A stretch of DNA of 64,000 bases from Locusta migratoria. Lineage: Eukaryota; Arthropoda; Insecta; Orthoptera; Acrididae. The notes under the pieces are model-generated. The model was not told where the DNA came from, ran no database searches, and worked only from the letters and a program-made list of their open reading frames with translations. The stretch is from the NCBI GenBank assembly GCA_026315105.1, contig CM048750.1, forward strand, positions 75,692,297-75,756,296. The letters run 5' to 3'. Each line of letters starts with the position of its first letter. Positions within the stretch are counted from its first letter, which is position 1. Below, one piece after another: positions 1 through 9,916 of the stretch. A program made the position numbers and the translations under genes.

Positions 1-195
1 TATGTCAATATTTCAGAGGCCTTAGACTGCGAAAGTCGCGTCGGTCATGATTAAAATCAGTTTCGATAAATGGGATTGAAGCGAATAATTGCAGACGCAT
101 GTATCGAATCGCCTTCTTACCTCACAATGTACCCATCATACTGCGGTCATTTTAATAGTACTGCACAGGGCTGTTCGCGCAGCTGTTTCGGCCAT

Positions 196-300
196 TGCTA
201 CACGTTGGTGTAAGAGATAGCGTATCTGCCTAGGAATCAAAAGACCCTGATTCGAATTCTGATTTTGGCACTAATGTCAATTATATGCTTCTGCCTGTAT
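196..300 (+). repeat. tRNA-like SINE head, diverged
   Basis: An A-box-like segment (TGGTGTAAGAGATAG) is followed about 45 bases later by a B-box-like GATTCGAATTC, the spacing of a tRNA-derived SINE promoter. The 3' body shared by the other SINEs here is missing, so this is another family or a fragment. The rest of positions 1-479 holds nothing I recognise. Confidence 0.4.
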
Positions 301-479
301 TCATTATGGTACTAAAGTGTGTTTATTGAACAGCATTGCTTTATTTAAATGATCAGTCTTAACGTACGCTATACAGGAATGAAGTTTACTGTCGGAACTA
401 GTATTGGCTTGAACTGCTGTGATTTAAGGGTCGTTGTTATCAAGCAAAGTAGATAGAGTATGCGTATTTTTCTGTGAAA

Positions 480-683
480 TCATTTTAAAATGAGGGGCTC
501 TAGAAATAATTCGACAAGCTCTATACGATGCACCTGGTCTCGTCTATTATGTTGTTTGCTCAGTTGCAATAAATTGAACATTTTCAGAATTCTTTCGTAT
601 CTACTAAGTAAATCCATGACGAATCGTGCAGCTCTTTTTTGAACTACTTGTATCTTGTGATAATGTTCCAAAATGAACAACAA
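480..683 (-). pseudogene. CR1-like LINE reverse-transcriptase C-terminal fragment
   Basis: A 67-codon open stretch contains VQKRAARFV, a motif found just downstream of the reverse-transcriptase domain in CR1-like non-LTR retrotransposons; the better-preserved copy at 8.1-8.5 kb has VQRRAARFVTG at the matching place. No palm motifs or 3' tail are present, so this is a short relic. The reading frame is too small to act alone. Family placement rests on this one motif and the residues around it. Confidence 0.5.
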
Positions 684-819
684 AGAATATCAAAGAGCTT
701 CGCATTTAGACTTCAGAAACAACTTCCTTAAGCCATCATTCTGAAAGATGCCGATTCGGGCGTCAGTGGCAGTACCGCTGTACACGTAAATTTGAAAATT
801 AAAGAATTTTGTCAAGATA

Positions 820-1435
820 CAGTATGTGTTCAAAAGTATCAGGACACCCCCGCAAAAAAAAAAAAAAAAAAAAATCATATTACGTGCATTGTGCTTTCAT
901 CTACTGTCAGGTACGCCATATCAGCGACCACATTCCTAAACATCCGTAGGTCAAACGTTCCTGATGTCATAGTGAAGTGTAAACGTGAACGGATACGTAC
1001 AGCACGAAATCATACAGACCGACCTCGTCTGTTGACTGACAGAGACCGCCGACAGTTGAAGAGGATCGTACAGTGTAATAGGTAAGCATCTATCCAGACC
1101 ATTACACATGAATTCCAAACTGAAACAGGCGAGTTTTCATGGTCGCCTCGCTTGGTGTAAAGAGCGTAAACGTTGGACGATTGAACAGTGGAAAAACGTG
1201 TGGAGTGTCGAATCACGGTACACAATGTGGCGATCCGATGGCAGGGTGTAGGTATGGCGAATGCCCAGTGAACGTCCTCTGCCAGCGTGTATATTGTCAA
1301 TAGTACAAATTACAGGCAGTGGTGTAAAGCTTGTGGTCGTGTTTTATTCATGGAGAGGGTTTGGACCCTTCTTTGATTTGCGTGGCTCTATCACAGCACA
1401 GGTTACATTGATGTTCTAAGCACCTTAATGCTTCC
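820..1435 (+). pseudogene. Tc1-like transposase relic with 5' TIR
   Basis: The element appears to start with CAGTATGTGTTCAAAAGT preceded by TA, a Tc1-type terminal inverted repeat. Downstream, in shifting frames, are GRP/DRPRLLTDRDRRQLKR-like helix-turn-helix remains, ASIQTITHEFQTETG, and WCKERKRWTIEQWKNVW then VESRYTMWRSDGRVWVWRMP. In active Tc1 proteins the last block begins with the first catalytic Asp (WSDES); here it reads WSVES, so that Asp is lost. There are also in-frame stops, a run of about 21 A near 854-874, and a decayed C-terminal half (ERVWTLL). I find no right TIR; a SINE tail follows. The element is dead. Confidence 0.75.
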
Positions 1436-1612
1436 CACGGATTGCGCTGCCTCTCCACGTTGAAGTTTTGAGTCCTACCCTAGGCAATAGTGGAAGGTGT
1501 GTTGTTCTTACCATGCGTTAATTTTGGGGGACATAAGACCTCATCAGTTTGGTCCCTCAGTTATACAAACATATCAACAGTTATTATTATTATTATTATT
1601 ATTCAATTATTA
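1436..1612 (+). repeat. SINE 3' fragment with (TTA)n tail
   Basis: A decayed B box (TTTTGAGTCCTACCC) leads into a SINE body ending GACCTCATCAGTTTGGTCCC, then ATACAAACATATC and an (ATT)n run at about 1579-1604. The head is lost. The simple-repeat tail differs from most SINEs in this window. Confidence 0.55.
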
Positions 1613-1639
1613 CTATGTAATGTCGTGATCAGTAGAAGT

Positions 1640-1833
1640 TTTCAAATGTTTGTATAGTCTATGTGACTTAACAACGGGGTCATCAGTCCCTAAACTTACA
1701 AACTACTTATGAAATAACTAAGACTAAGGACGGCACAAATATCCATGCCCGAGGGGGGATTCGAACCCCCGACCGTAGTGGCCGTGCAGACCGTTACTGG
1801 AGCGCCTCAGTCCCCTCGGCCACCGAGGCTGGC
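1640..1833 (-). mobile_element. SINE family A, full length
   Basis: Reverse complement of the family A consensus: head GGCCGAGGGGACTGAGG, B box GGTTCGAATCC, and the shared 3' body. Flanked by an 11-bp target duplication TCAGTAGAAGT at 1629-1639 and 1834-1844, which fixes the borders. Confidence 0.9.
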
Positions 1834-1924
1834 TCAGTAGAAGTGTGACATCGTGTTGTAGCGCCGTTTCGAGATGATTTCTGTTCGTAACCTTCTATCG
1901 AAGACTGGAGCTGAAGATGATAGG

Positions 1925-2150
1925 ATGAGCGAGGTGGCGCAGTGGTAACACAATAGACTCGCATTTGGGAGGACGGTAGTTCATGTCCAGATTTAGGTTT
2001 TCCGTTGTTTCCCTAAATCACTCTAAGCAAATTCCGGAATGGATCTTTTGAAAGGGCACGGTCGATTTCCTTCCACATCCTTACCCAAGAATCCTGGTGT
2101 AAGGTCAGTATCTAATGACCATGCTGTCGATGGGACGTTAAATCTTCATT
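1925..2150 (+). mobile_element. tRNA-derived SINE, type S2
   Basis: The A box GGTGGCGCAGTGGTAACAC and a degenerate B box (GGTAGTTCATGTCC) precede a body with TTTAGGTTTTCCG, CCCTAAATCACTC and GAAAGGGCACGG. This body is unlike families A-F and matches a SINE type widespread in insects. A second, headless copy lies at 23.5 kb. Confidence 0.7.
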
Positions 2151-2215
2151 GACTGACTGATGACTAGGAGAAAGACGACGCCACATCTATATTTTTTATT
2201 TCATTTATTGAAAAA

Positions 2216-3023
2216 AACAGTCTTGGTTGCACAAAAGCGATATTTCACTTATTTACACATGGCCTGTTTCGCATCTTCTGGCCAACATCAGACGTTGAAG
2301 GGGAAATTTACAAACTTATTTGAAAGACAGAACTTTAAAATCTTTCCTCCGGAGGTGCGGGATTGGACAGTTGCTAGCGTGATAGCGAGCGCATAATGAT
2401 GTCGCAGTTGTGGCAAGGAGCGGTTCTTAACCTAAGTAAATGAACTTCGCGCGTTTAAGTTCGGTTTTACCATTGACTTCGCTGCCGCCCACTCACAAGC
2501 AACAGTTGCCACATCTATTTTAAAGTTATATGTTATTTGAATTTAATAATTTGACGCCCTGCTACCTCAGTAATAAGTAATTTTATTCGTTGAACCATAG
2601 TCTACAGCGGTATTTTATTAGTTCAACGTTAACCTCCACCACGCCAAAACGTGAATGTTGTCATGTGGTCTGCAATTTTATCGCCTGCCCTTCCTTATTT
2701 CTAAGGCGTCTCGCTGGGGAGCGTGAGGTTGACCTCCGTCGGAGGTTCGAGTCCTCTAAGGAGGATGGGTGTTTTGTGTTGTATTTAGGTTAGCTAGATT
2801 AAGTAGTTTGTAAGCCTGGGGACTAATAACCAAAGCAGTTAAGTCTCATAGATTTACAAACATTGAACTTTATTTTTAAGATTACACATGTTTTTAATTC
2901 AACTCTTGTCTTTTAAGCAAGTCTATAAATTTCCCCTTCAACGTCTGATGTTGCCCAGAAAAGGCGAAACGCGTCATGTGTAAGTAAGACAAGCATCGCT
3001 TTTGTGCAACCATGACTGTTTTT
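2216..3023. repeat. Fold-back repeat, hammerhead-like core in both arms (PLE-LTR-like)
   Basis: Arms at about 2216-2335 and 2899-3023 are inverted copies of each other, roughly 75 percent identical by eye. The right arm reads CTGATGTTGCCCAGAAAAGG then CGAAACGCGTC (2945-2976); the left arm carries the same core on the minus strand (about 2258-2295). The CTGATG..GAAAC arrangement with a GCC/GGC stem resembles a type I hammerhead core. The spacer holds a truncated SINE and otherwise nothing recognised. By analogy with 34.4-35.5 kb I interpret this as an inverted pair of Penelope-type LTR ends. Confidence 0.55.
2698..2866 (+). mobile_element. SINE family C, 5'-truncated
   Basis: The B box GGAGGTTCGAGTCCTC, the shared body (AAGTAGTTTGTAAGCCTGGG) and ATTTACAAACATTGAAC are present. 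The 5' head is shortened, starting near CTAAGGCGTCTCGC. No clear target duplication. Confidence 0.7.
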
Positions 3024-3043
3024 ACCGAAGTATCTATTACGGT

Positions 3044-3242
3044 AGCCGCGGTGGAGTAGTCGAGCGGTTTAAAGCGTCTCGCTGCGGAGCGCGCTGTTGC
3101 TCGCCGTGGAGGTTCGAGTCCTCCCTGGGGCATGGTTGTGTGTGTTGGTCCTTAGGTTAGGTTACCTAGGTTTAAGTAATTTGTAAGCTACGGACTGATG
3201 ATCACGCAGTTTGGTCCGAAAGATTTACAAACATTTGAATTT
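3044..3242 (+). mobile_element. SINE family B, full length
   Basis: Family B head GGAGTAGTCGAGCGGTTTAA, B box GGTTCGAGTCC, and the body ending CACGCAGTTTGGTCCG. Target duplication TATTACGGT at 3035-3043 and 3243-3251. It sits just outside the right arm of the fold-back. Confidence 0.88.
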
Positions 3243-3290
3243 TATTACGGTTGCTGTGCGTGCGCCACACAAATATGGGTGGAGTGATTC

Positions 3291-3493
3291 CCCGCCGGCC
3301 GCGGTGGCCGAGGTGACTGAGGCGCTCCAGTCACGGTCAGCACGGCCACTACGGTCGGGGGTTCGAATCCCCCATCGGGCATGGATATTTGTGCCGTCCT
3401 AGTTCGTAAGTAGTTCATAAGTAGTTTGTAAGTTTAGAGACTGATGACCCCGTAGTTAAGTCCCATAAGCTTAACAAACATTTGAACATTTTT
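3291..3493 (+). mobile_element. SINE family A, full length
   Basis: Complete head (GTGGCCGAGGTGACTGAGG), B box and shared 3' body. A short duplication TGATTC at 3285-3290 and 3494-3499 probably marks the target site. Confidence 0.85.
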
Positions 3494-3746
3494 TGATTCT
3501 GCTTCTGTCGTATTTGTTGCGTCCAAGCTTATGAGGCGACACGTCTCCTAATGCAGTCTACTAAAATTCAGATATTATACATCGGAATAAAGCAATGGTT
3601 CTGCGAGCAATAAATGCTTTAGGTCACATCCAGATGTCGGCAACTGTTTCCAGTGACCACTACGATGCCAACAGTTGGTGTCTACAGCACAGGACCGTGC
3701 TTAGCTTTCCAGGGGCCGATCAAAACGTGTGCCAAACAAGGAGGGT

Positions 3747-3748
<2 letters not shown>

Positions 3749-3791
<43 letters not shown>
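3749..3791. repeat. (GA)n microsatellite
   Basis: About 21 GA units at the upstream edge of a GC-rich block. A similar (GA)n plus GC-rich arrangement recurs at 40.6 kb. Confidence 0.95.
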
Positions 3792-3793
<2 letters not shown>

Positions 3794-4180
3794 TGAGGAG
3801 CCGCGTTGGCGCCGCCTGGCGCTCAATGGCGGCAATTTGCTTGGCCGGATATTACGAGGGTCGAGGCCCGGTCAACACCGCCGGCGACGCGTCCCCGCCG
3901 GCTGTCCTGTCGTCCTATTTCTCTTTGTGTCTGTTTGTGTTTGTCTGTTTGTGTGTGTTGAGTGTGTGTGAGTGTGCGGATGCACCGTGGGAAGCTCCTC
4001 GCGAGAAACACGCTTTCAGCTAGAGTGGGCCAGCTTGTGCAGTATGCATTTAGTCGCGACCACAGTAGCGCTGCCGTGTGTGACCCGTATTAGTGCCGGC
4101 AGTCTGCGGTACTACTGCGACAACGAAGGACGCGCTTCGTCCTCGGAGAGGATCCTCGCACGCTCTGCGAAGAATTTTTA
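3792..4180. other. GC- and CpG-rich segment
   Basis: The segment is far richer in CpG than its AT-rich neighbours (GCCGCGTTGGCGCCGCC, ACGCGTCCCCGCC). Open frames cross it but have no recognisable domain and run through the GA and GT repeats. It could be a CpG-rich promoter or noncoding exon, or an unrecognised repeat. Confidence 0.35.
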
Positions 4181-4224
4181 ATGGTAGAAGCTCAACAGAA
4201 CTTATTATTTAAACCTTAACTTTT

Positions 4225-4511
4225 TCCGGCGTAATGAGTGTTCAAACAACTTAGGGGATGCTGCCGGGTGACGTCGTCGACACCCGCCGATATTTCGGCA
4301 GGACACCCCGCCATTCTCAAGGCGCAACTGCACTTAAGGAAGCAATGTGCAAGCGTATTTAATACCTCGGTTTGCAAAGGGTAAACCAGGAAGATAACAC
4401 ACACAGTGCAAGTCACTGCACGGTCAACACAACCAAAGATGAGAAAACATAAAAAATATCGATAGTGACTTAATCAACAGATGAGGCAGCATTAATTTTC
4501 TCTCTCTCTCT

Positions 4512-4561
<50 letters not shown>

Positions 4562-4680
4562 ACGAGAGACAGTACCGGATTCCAAGCAGAATTTAAACAA
4601 AAACCACCATCTTTGTTTATAAGGTCGCTTGCTAGTTTAATTTCAACAGCTTCCTTAATAACACAATCCCTATAGGTGGA
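4225..4680 (-). mobile_element. Penelope-like element 3' end: GIY-YIG fragment plus LTR with hammerhead-like core
   Basis: On the minus strand, 4678-4561 encodes IKEAVEIKLASDL, then INKDGGF and SAWNPV. This matches the C-terminal part of the GIY-YIG endonuclease domain of Penelope-like retroelements (typically IKEAIEI..NRDGG..LS.AW.P). A (GA)n/poly-A stretch follows (4560-4499), then an LTR-like region whose core at 4322-4279 reads CTTGAGAATGGCGGG, loop, CCTGCCGAAATATCGGCGGG. The core has a perfect GGCGGG-type stem but a CTTGAGAA instead of CTGATGA opening. The domain order (endonuclease, then hammerhead-like LTR) is the same as at 34.9-35.5 kb. The reverse transcriptase is absent, so this is a 5'-truncated copy. 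Confidence 0.65.
4499..4560. repeat. (TC)n plus poly-T tract
   Basis: About eight TC units run into some 45 T. On the minus strand this is an A-rich stretch directly after the Penelope-type endonuclease fragment. Confidence 0.9.
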
Positions 4681-4689
4681 AGTACATGG

Positions 4690-5870
4690 AAAACAACAAC
4701 ACGGAGTTTATGGCTCTATCTCCCAATACTGCCAATAAAATAGCTAAATGAATGTTTAATTGTTTGGATAATGTTTCTAAAATGATTACTATTAAAGTCC
4801 ATTGTTCTATTAAAAAAAGTCTGAAAGCTATGAGTCCCGACTACAAAACCAAAGTCCACACACGCCCGAAATATTTCAGAGTCCAGCGCGACGGATTTTC
4901 GGCTATGTTGAACACCTATCCTCTCGCTCGATTCTCCTGTGCTCGCAACGCACCTCAAGATTTAACTGCCGTATCCAATGGCCGCTTCTCTCAGCCACTT
5001 GCATACGATCTGTGACGTCATTCCAGTAATACGTCACCTAACGAAGTTCTCGCAGTAGTGTACAAAACTTTTTAAAAAATGATTGAAATGTCGATATGAC
5101 GGCATTCTAATGCCAATAGATACTTTAATTTCTTTAATTTCTAACATTAATAATACCCCCAAAATCTTAAGTTTAAATAAATTAATATTTTCAGAATGAC
5201 CGATAAATAAGTTTTTCGGCCGTCGCACAATCAATATTTAAGTAATCACTTAGATCAAGTGTTTTTCAGGTAGATTTTTCAGTCCTCTTTCCGATGCACT
5301 CTTCAGAATTACTATGCTCATAAATTCAAACAACTTACGACTTAATGCGACCTCTCATTTGAGCCCTCGCTCGTTACTGTAGTTCAATTATTTTAGCCTC
5401 TGAATTTTTCCAGGTGAATAAATATTTTATGTATAACTTTTGATATAAATTAATATAAATATTGCCAACACATCATTTGAATCTCGCTATTCTCCTCTTT
5501 CATTTGCTTCTCCGTGCGAGTCAGTAACTCTAATAGTGTCAGCTTAGTATCTAAATTTTCCGGCGGGAAAATTGGCAGTTGGACGTGAAGCCACGTCCGC
5601 CAGCCTGCTTTCCACGCAGGGAAACTGGGCGTCTTACATCCTAGCAGCGGCTGATGGCCTGTTCACTCGTCTCAACTTTCGACACTCTCCTATGTCAAAC
5701 TAGAGCGCTTTGCGCCTCAAATGGGTGTTGTACGTTGTTGTATCGTCACAACATACAAAGACAATGCCTATGAGTGTGCTGACCACGGCGGACAAGTAAA
5801 AGTATTGAGGTCACTGCGCAGGTGGTGTTCGACGTCAAGTATAACATTGCAAAGTGCAGGCTAGCTTGAT
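4690..5870. other. No recognised gene or element
   Basis: AT-rich sequence with short frames (up to 87 codons) lacking known motifs. The part adjoining 4690-5000 may be more of the Penelope-like element, but I see no domain that would show it. Confidence 0.4.
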
Positions 5871-6853
5871 TAACTGATTGATTGATTTTCTCAAGGAAGC
5901 CAAAACAGTCTTGGTCCAACCCGCCACTGCCCGCACCGAAACTAAGTTTATAAGTTTATTGTGCGGTATCGCTGCCTGTATATCCAGTAAAGCGAACCAA
6001 TGCCCTTGAACAGTGCAAGGAGTCCCTCTACCACTTCTTTATTAGGCACATTTTCTTCGCGTCTGGTTGTCCCAAATGTTCTGTGCATTTTACTCTCCAA
6101 TGCAATGCATTCGGAGGTTAGATGTAACGCAGTTTCATCTCCGTCATCACAGATCCTACACTTAGGGTCCTCTTCTGTTATTCCCATTGTATGTAGGTGT
6201 TTTTTGAAATTCCCATGGAATGTCAGCAATCCAACCATGAGTCTAATCTCTCTCCAGGCCCAGGATTGCAGAGCTTCTTTTAAAACGTGGCTTTGGCATC
6301 ATTACCTTGCCATGATTTTGTTGATAGACTTTGGTCCAATATTCTACGTGCTGTCTTCTGAGCCAGTTACGTAGCTCCAATATGATCATTGCCTTGGTGA
6401 TTGTAGGACAGGTTCCGGTCCAATAAATGGAGTCTCTGCCCCCATCCTGGTAATCTGTCGGCATTTTTGTTGCCACTGATCCCAGAGTGGCCAGGGACCC
6501 ACAATAGGTTTACCATATTTCTTTCCCCTACCTCCACCAAAACCCTGTGACATTCTGCAACAATTTTAGACCTTGTTGCAGGAGCTGCCAGTGATCTCAG
6601 GGCTGCCTGGCCGTCTGAATAGATATAGATGCTACGGTCTTTGTAGCACCTACGCAAATTCTCCTCCACGCACACCCGTCAGTGAACCAGACAATATCCC
6701 CCGTACGGTGTCGAACTATTTTTCCCCACTGCTCCCTACTTCCAATTGTTATATTGAAAGGCTTGTTGAAGCAGTATGGGGTTCGGCTGGCATTTCTCCA
6801 ACCTTTCCTATATTTACCTCACTCACTGTTTTAGTGTGTGATTCTGGATATCC
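5871..6853 (-). pseudogene. LINE RNase H domain and C-terminal zinc knuckle, fragment
   Basis: Minus-strand frames in order give IYSDGQAALRSL and LLWVPGHSGISGNKNAD (an RNase H core, with catalytic Asp in YSDGQAA and HSG..NKNAD), then LRNWLRRQHVEYW, and then CRICDDGDETALHLTSEC, a Cys/His knuckle. Several non-LTR clades with RNase H (R1/I/LOA type) have this order. Frames change at about 6480 and 6240. Compared with the copy at 63.6 kb, about 130 bases are deleted near 6680, removing the first part of RNase H (WFTDGSKS region). A (GATT)n-like tail lies near 5871-5886. The 5' end stops abruptly at GGATATCC (6853), the same base where the other copy begins. Confidence 0.8.
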
Positions 6854-6856
6854 AAA

Positions 6857-8645
6857 AGAAAGATCGATGCGCGAAGCATACAATAATTATCAAAGCCATA
6901 CCTTACCAAAAGATCTTTCCGAGAACCCGAAAAAATTCTAGTCCTATGTAAAATCGATAAACGGGTCAAAGTCACTCGTTGATCATTCCGGGGCAGTAAT
7001 AGAAGAAAGCAAACGGATAACTGAAGTTCTAAATTTAACCTTTAAGAAATCTTTCACGCAGGTGGACCGCACAAATGTGCCATCATTTGATCAACGTACT
7101 AATTCCGAAATGGGGGACATAGCAATAGGTATTTCCGGTGTAGAGAAGCAGCTGAGAGAGCTAAATACGAAGAAGTCTGCTGGTCCGGATGGAATACCAG
7201 TTCGGTTTTACAAAGACTATTCAGCGGCATTGGCCCCCTACTTAGCTTGCATTTATCGCGAATTTTTAATTCAGCGCAAAGTTCCTAGTGATTGAAAAAA
7301 AAAAAAAAAAAAAAACGCAGGTGACTCCCGTTTATAAGAAAGGAAAGAGAACTGACCCACACAATTACAGGCCAATATCTTTGACATCAGTTTCATGTTG
7401 AATTTTAGAGCATATTCTCAATTCGAATATAGTAAATTTCGTTGAAACGGAAAAGCTTCTTTCTATGAAGCAGCACGGGTTTAGGAAACATCGTTCATGT
7501 GAAACTCAGCTTGCCCTTTTCTCACATGACATCTTGAGAGCCATGGATGAAGGGCAACAGGCGGATTGTGTTTTTCTCGACTTCAAAAAGGCGTTCGACG
7601 CGGTGCCACACTGCAGACTGCTAACGAAGATACGAGCTTATGGAATAGGTTCACAGATTTGTGACTGGCTGGAAGACTTCCTAAGTAATAGAACGCAGTA
7701 CGTTGTTCTCGACGGCGAGTGTTCGTCAGAGACGAGTGTATCGTCAGGCTTGCCCCAGGGGAGTGTGATAGGACCGCTATTATTTTCTATCTATATAAAT
7801 GATCTGATGGACAGAGTAAGTTGTAATTTGTGGCTGTTTGCTGATGATGCTGTGGTGTATGGGAGCGTGTCGTCGTTAACTGACTGTAATAGCATACAGG
7901 ATGACTTAGATAAAATTTGTAGTTGGTGCGAAGAATGGTAGCTAGCTCTCAATGTAGAAAAATGTAAGGTGATGCGCATGAGTAGGAAAAACAATCCTAT
8001 AATGTTCGAATACTGCATTAGTAGTGAACTTTTTGATGCTGTCGCGTCGTTGAAATATCTAGGCGTAACATTGCAGAGCGATATGAAATGGAACGAACAA
8101 GTAAGGACAGTTGTGAGCAAGGCGGCAGCCGACTTCGGTTTATTAGGAGAATTTTGGGAAGATGTAAGTTACCTGTAAAGGAAACCGCGTATAAAACGCT
8201 TGTACGACCACTTCTTGAGTATTGCTCAAGTGTTTGGGACCCGCAGCAGATCAGTTTAAAGGATGACATAGAGGCGGTTCAGAGGCGAGCAGCTAGGTTC
8301 GTTACTGGTAGGTTCGACCAATGCGCGAGTGTCACGGAAATGCTCCGGCAACTCAATTGGGGATGGCTGGAGGAAAAACGACGTTCTTTTCGTGAATTTC
8401 TGTTGAGGAAATTTAGAAGGGTGGAATTTGAAGCTGAGTTTAGTACGATCTTGCTGCCGCCTACTTACACAAAGACAAGATAAGAGAAATTAGGGCTCGT
8501 ACAGAGGCATATAGGCATTCTTTTTTTCCTCGTTCTATTTGGGAGTGGAATAGGAAAGGAAATGCCTAGTAGTGGTACAGTGTACCCTCCGCCACGCACC
8601 TTAACGGTGAATATTGCGGAGTATGTATGTAGATGTAGATGTAGT
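6857..8645 (+). pseudogene. CR1-like non-LTR retrotransposon, 5'-truncated, with 3' (GATGTA)n tail
   Basis: Reverse-transcriptase motifs occur in order: SAGPDGIPVRFY (about 7175), HNYRPISL (7358), QHGFRKHRSCETQLALF (7471), FLDFKKAFDAV with a catalytic Asp (7573), SGLPQGSVIGPLLFSIYIND (7747) and LWLFADDAVVYG with the catalytic Asp pair (7831). A C-terminal region follows with LEYCSSVWDPQQ and VQRRAARFVTGRF. The frame is broken by a run of about 21 A at 7294, a TGA at 7399, a TAG at 7939 and a frameshift near 8140, so no functional product is possible. The 3' end carries GCCACGCACCTTAACGG and a GATGTAGATGTAG tail typical of this family. Three other CR1-like regions in the window share parts of this sequence. 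The endonuclease is missing. Confidence 0.9.
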
Positions 8646-9154
8646 TCAAGTTTTCCAGTTTTGAGTCTCCATCTTGACCCAAAGGTGTAATGGGGCCATA
8701 TCCAACATGGGCAGGCTAGCTTAGTGTCAGCATTTGTGTCAAAGCGTGCACTGATCGCGGTGTTTTCAAGTGCTGTACCCGGACACCAGGAAGCTGACTT
8801 GACCGCCGCGCCGCGCCTCCTCGCAGCCGCCCGCCGGGTCACGCCTCCTCGCCTGCTGGAGGGCAGCTCAGCTCAGTTCGCGGCCACTGCTTGCCCTATC
8901 CGGCGCTCCTGTCGCAATGCGCCGCCCAGAGCCAGGCTCACTCATATCCGCTTCCTCCGCGGGCGGCCTTCGCCGCTTCCAGCATTTCTCCCTTTCACCG
9001 AGCATCCTCTCGCAACACTAGTTACGAACGACCATCCGGGCAATAATTTCTTCCCACGCCCACAACATTGCGGGGATAGCCAGGCGGTCTTAAGCGCCAG
9101 ACCACTAACTGTCCGAATATTCCCTCCAGAGTCCTCCCTACGTCATCAAATATA
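8646..9154. other. Unassigned, with GC-rich block at 8790-8990
   Basis: A CpG-rich stretch (GCCGCGCCGCGCCTCC, CCGCCCGCCGGGTC) lies in a 155-codon open frame (8724-9191) without a domain, repeat pattern or codon signature that I can defend as coding. It ends at the TA flanking a mariner-type element. A promoter or noncoding exon is possible. Confidence 0.3.
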
Positions 9155-9262
9155 CAGGTTGTTTCACTGTGTTTGCCTCTGTAACTTATAAAATAATAGG
9201 TGACGGGAAATTTTAATGCGTTAGGTCAACACATGAAATGTTACTTTTTCTGCGGAGCTACG

Positions 9263-9263
<1 letters not shown>

Positions 9264-9343
<80 letters not shown>
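9264..9343. repeat. (AC)n(AT)n compound microsatellite
   Basis: About 19 AC units are followed by about 20 AT units. It lies at the left edge of the palindromic insert inside the mariner-type left TIR. Confidence 0.95.
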
Positions 9344-9345
<2 letters not shown>

Positions 9346-9378
9346 CGAATTACAGCGTTCAAATGAATGAAATAAATC

Positions 9379-9659
9379 GCAATTTGCGATGTTATGGCTT
9401 AACTTTATTAGGTTTAGATGGAGTACCAAACTGTGACGTATGAAAATTTGTGCCCGGCCGGGATTCGAACCCGACGTGCAGGTAAGAGTCCTCTGCAGTC
9501 GGGCTGGTCACTGTGTCCTCAGTGGCGGAGTGGTCAACGCGTCTGCCCAGTAAGCAGGAGATCCCGGGTTCGAATCCCGCCCGGGCACAAATTCTCATAC
9601 GCCACAGTTTGGTATTCCATCTAAACCTAATACAGTGAAGCCATAACATCACAAATTGC
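9379..9659. repeat. Head-to-head palindrome of two tRNA-like SINE units
   Basis: Outer arms 9379-9475 and 9571-9659 are near-perfect inverted copies (GTTATGGCTTAACTTTATTA; inverted, the right arm has a few changes). Each contains a GGTTCGAATCCCG B box and GGGCACAAATT. The inner heads differ. It interrupts the left TIR of the mariner-type element. Confidence 0.75.
9513..9588 (+). repeat. tRNA-Thr-like SINE head or tRNA pseudogene
   Basis: The 76 bases fold as a cloverleaf. GTGTCC pairs with GGGCAC in the acceptor. The anticodon stem CTGC/GCAG closes a 7-base loop CCAGTAA with AGT at the anticodon position. GGTTCGAATCC forms the T arm. The conserved U33 is C, and a sister head faces it in inverted orientation, so I take it as a SINE head rather than a working tRNA gene. 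Confidence 0.5.
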
Positions 9660-9916
9660 GAACTATGGACATAGTTTATTGTATCATTTTCCAAAGAGTT
9701 ACAGAACAAAGATATAATTTTTTAAATGGAACAATAGTTTTTTTTCTATCGTGAATTGGAATCGTTAAAACCAGCTGCGTCCAAGACAAACTACATTCCT
9801 ATCACTGTTAGTTTGGGAGCTACAACCCTTCAAAGTTTCAGGGGCAGATACCACACGCTGTACATAATACATGGCTGTGTGGTGGGTGATGGATGTTATG
9901 ACGGTGGGAAGTTGAT

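Noticed and set aside
3595..4023. 142-codon open frame as a gene
   Set aside because: It runs through a (GA)n repeat (RERERE) and a GT-rich tract, with no domain and overlapping frames of similar length.
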